Positions 5,693-5,777 of a DNA stretch of 5,777 nucleotides are shown in pieces. Location: positions 1 to 5,777 of the forward strand of contig JAAYHP010000620.1 in assembly GCA_012735355.1 (NCBI GenBank), written 5' to 3'. Position 1 is the first letter of the stretch. Each line of letters starts with the position of its first letter. Both the position numbers and the translations under genes were made by a program. The notes beneath the pieces were generated by a model. It saw nothing but the letters and a program-made list of their open reading frames with translations. It was not told the DNA's origin and did not search any database. Origin of the DNA: Lysinibacillus sp. Lineage in GTDB: Bacteria; Bacillota; Bacilli; Bacillales_A; Planococcaceae.

Positions 5693-5777
5693 GCTTTTTG
5701 GAATCATTGTGTTCTCGAATAATTAGAAAAATTAACTAATCGAAAAATGAATTGCCTCTGCCGACTAGATATTAGCT

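Noticed and set aside
5693..5777. Possible start or promoter of a further gene at the right edge
   Set aside because: No ribosome binding site with an ORF, no convincing -35/-10 pair and only a weak 5-bp dyad (ATTAG/CTAAT) were seen.
1..5777. CRISPR array, tRNA or rRNA genes, insertion sequence ends
   Set aside because: No regular spaced repeats, no cloverleaf-like or rRNA segments, and no transposase or terminal inverted repeats were found by reading both strands.

Overview
The window looks like chromosomal DNA from a low-GC, Gram-positive member of the Bacillales. The reasons are its A+T-rich coding sequence, strong Shine-Dalgarno sites, intrinsic hairpin-plus-T-tract terminators and a secreted protein with three S-layer homology (SLH) domains. 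A Bacillaceae or Planococcaceae host is plausible, but the genus cannot be fixed from sequence alone.

Layout. (1) Positions 1-296 hold the C-terminal end of an AlgI/PatA-type MBOAT membrane O-acyltransferase, cut by the window edge. (2) Positions 305-1489 hold a membrane-anchored DHHW/AlgX-like (SGNH-type) protein, translationally coupled to the MBOAT gene. Together they form the usual two-component system that O-acetylates an extracellular polysaccharide. (3) A bidirectional terminator at 1491-1536 separates this operon from a convergent gene. (4) Positions 1536-3002 on the minus strand hold a polytopic O-antigen ligase/polymerase (Wzy_C) family protein. (5) A 396-bp A+T-rich divergent intergenic region (3003-3398) holds a likely extended -10 promoter for the wzy-like gene. 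It also holds a plus-strand sigma-A-like promoter built on a tandem 10-bp repeat, followed by a leader of about 260 nt with an unpartnered perfect Shine-Dalgarno and a doubtful 33-codon ORF. (6) Positions 3399-5639 hold a secreted phosphodiester glycosidase (NAGPA domain) with Ig-like spacer modules and three C-terminal SLH domains. A strong terminator follows at 5652-5692. (7) Nothing convincing is seen in the last 85 bases.

How the genes may work together. SLH domains bind the pyruvylated secondary cell wall polysaccharide (SCWP) of Bacillales. A polysaccharide O-acetylation pair, a Wzy-like polymerase/ligase and an SLH-anchored enzyme side by side resemble the gene content of the B. anthracis S-layer/SCWP locus (PatA/PatB-type acetyltransferases, WpaA-type Wzy protein, SLH proteins). 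My reading is a wall-polysaccharide assembly and decoration locus. Its least described part is the SLH-anchored phosphodiester glycosidase, which may act on phosphodiester bonds of the wall polymers it sits among. That substrate assignment is inference.
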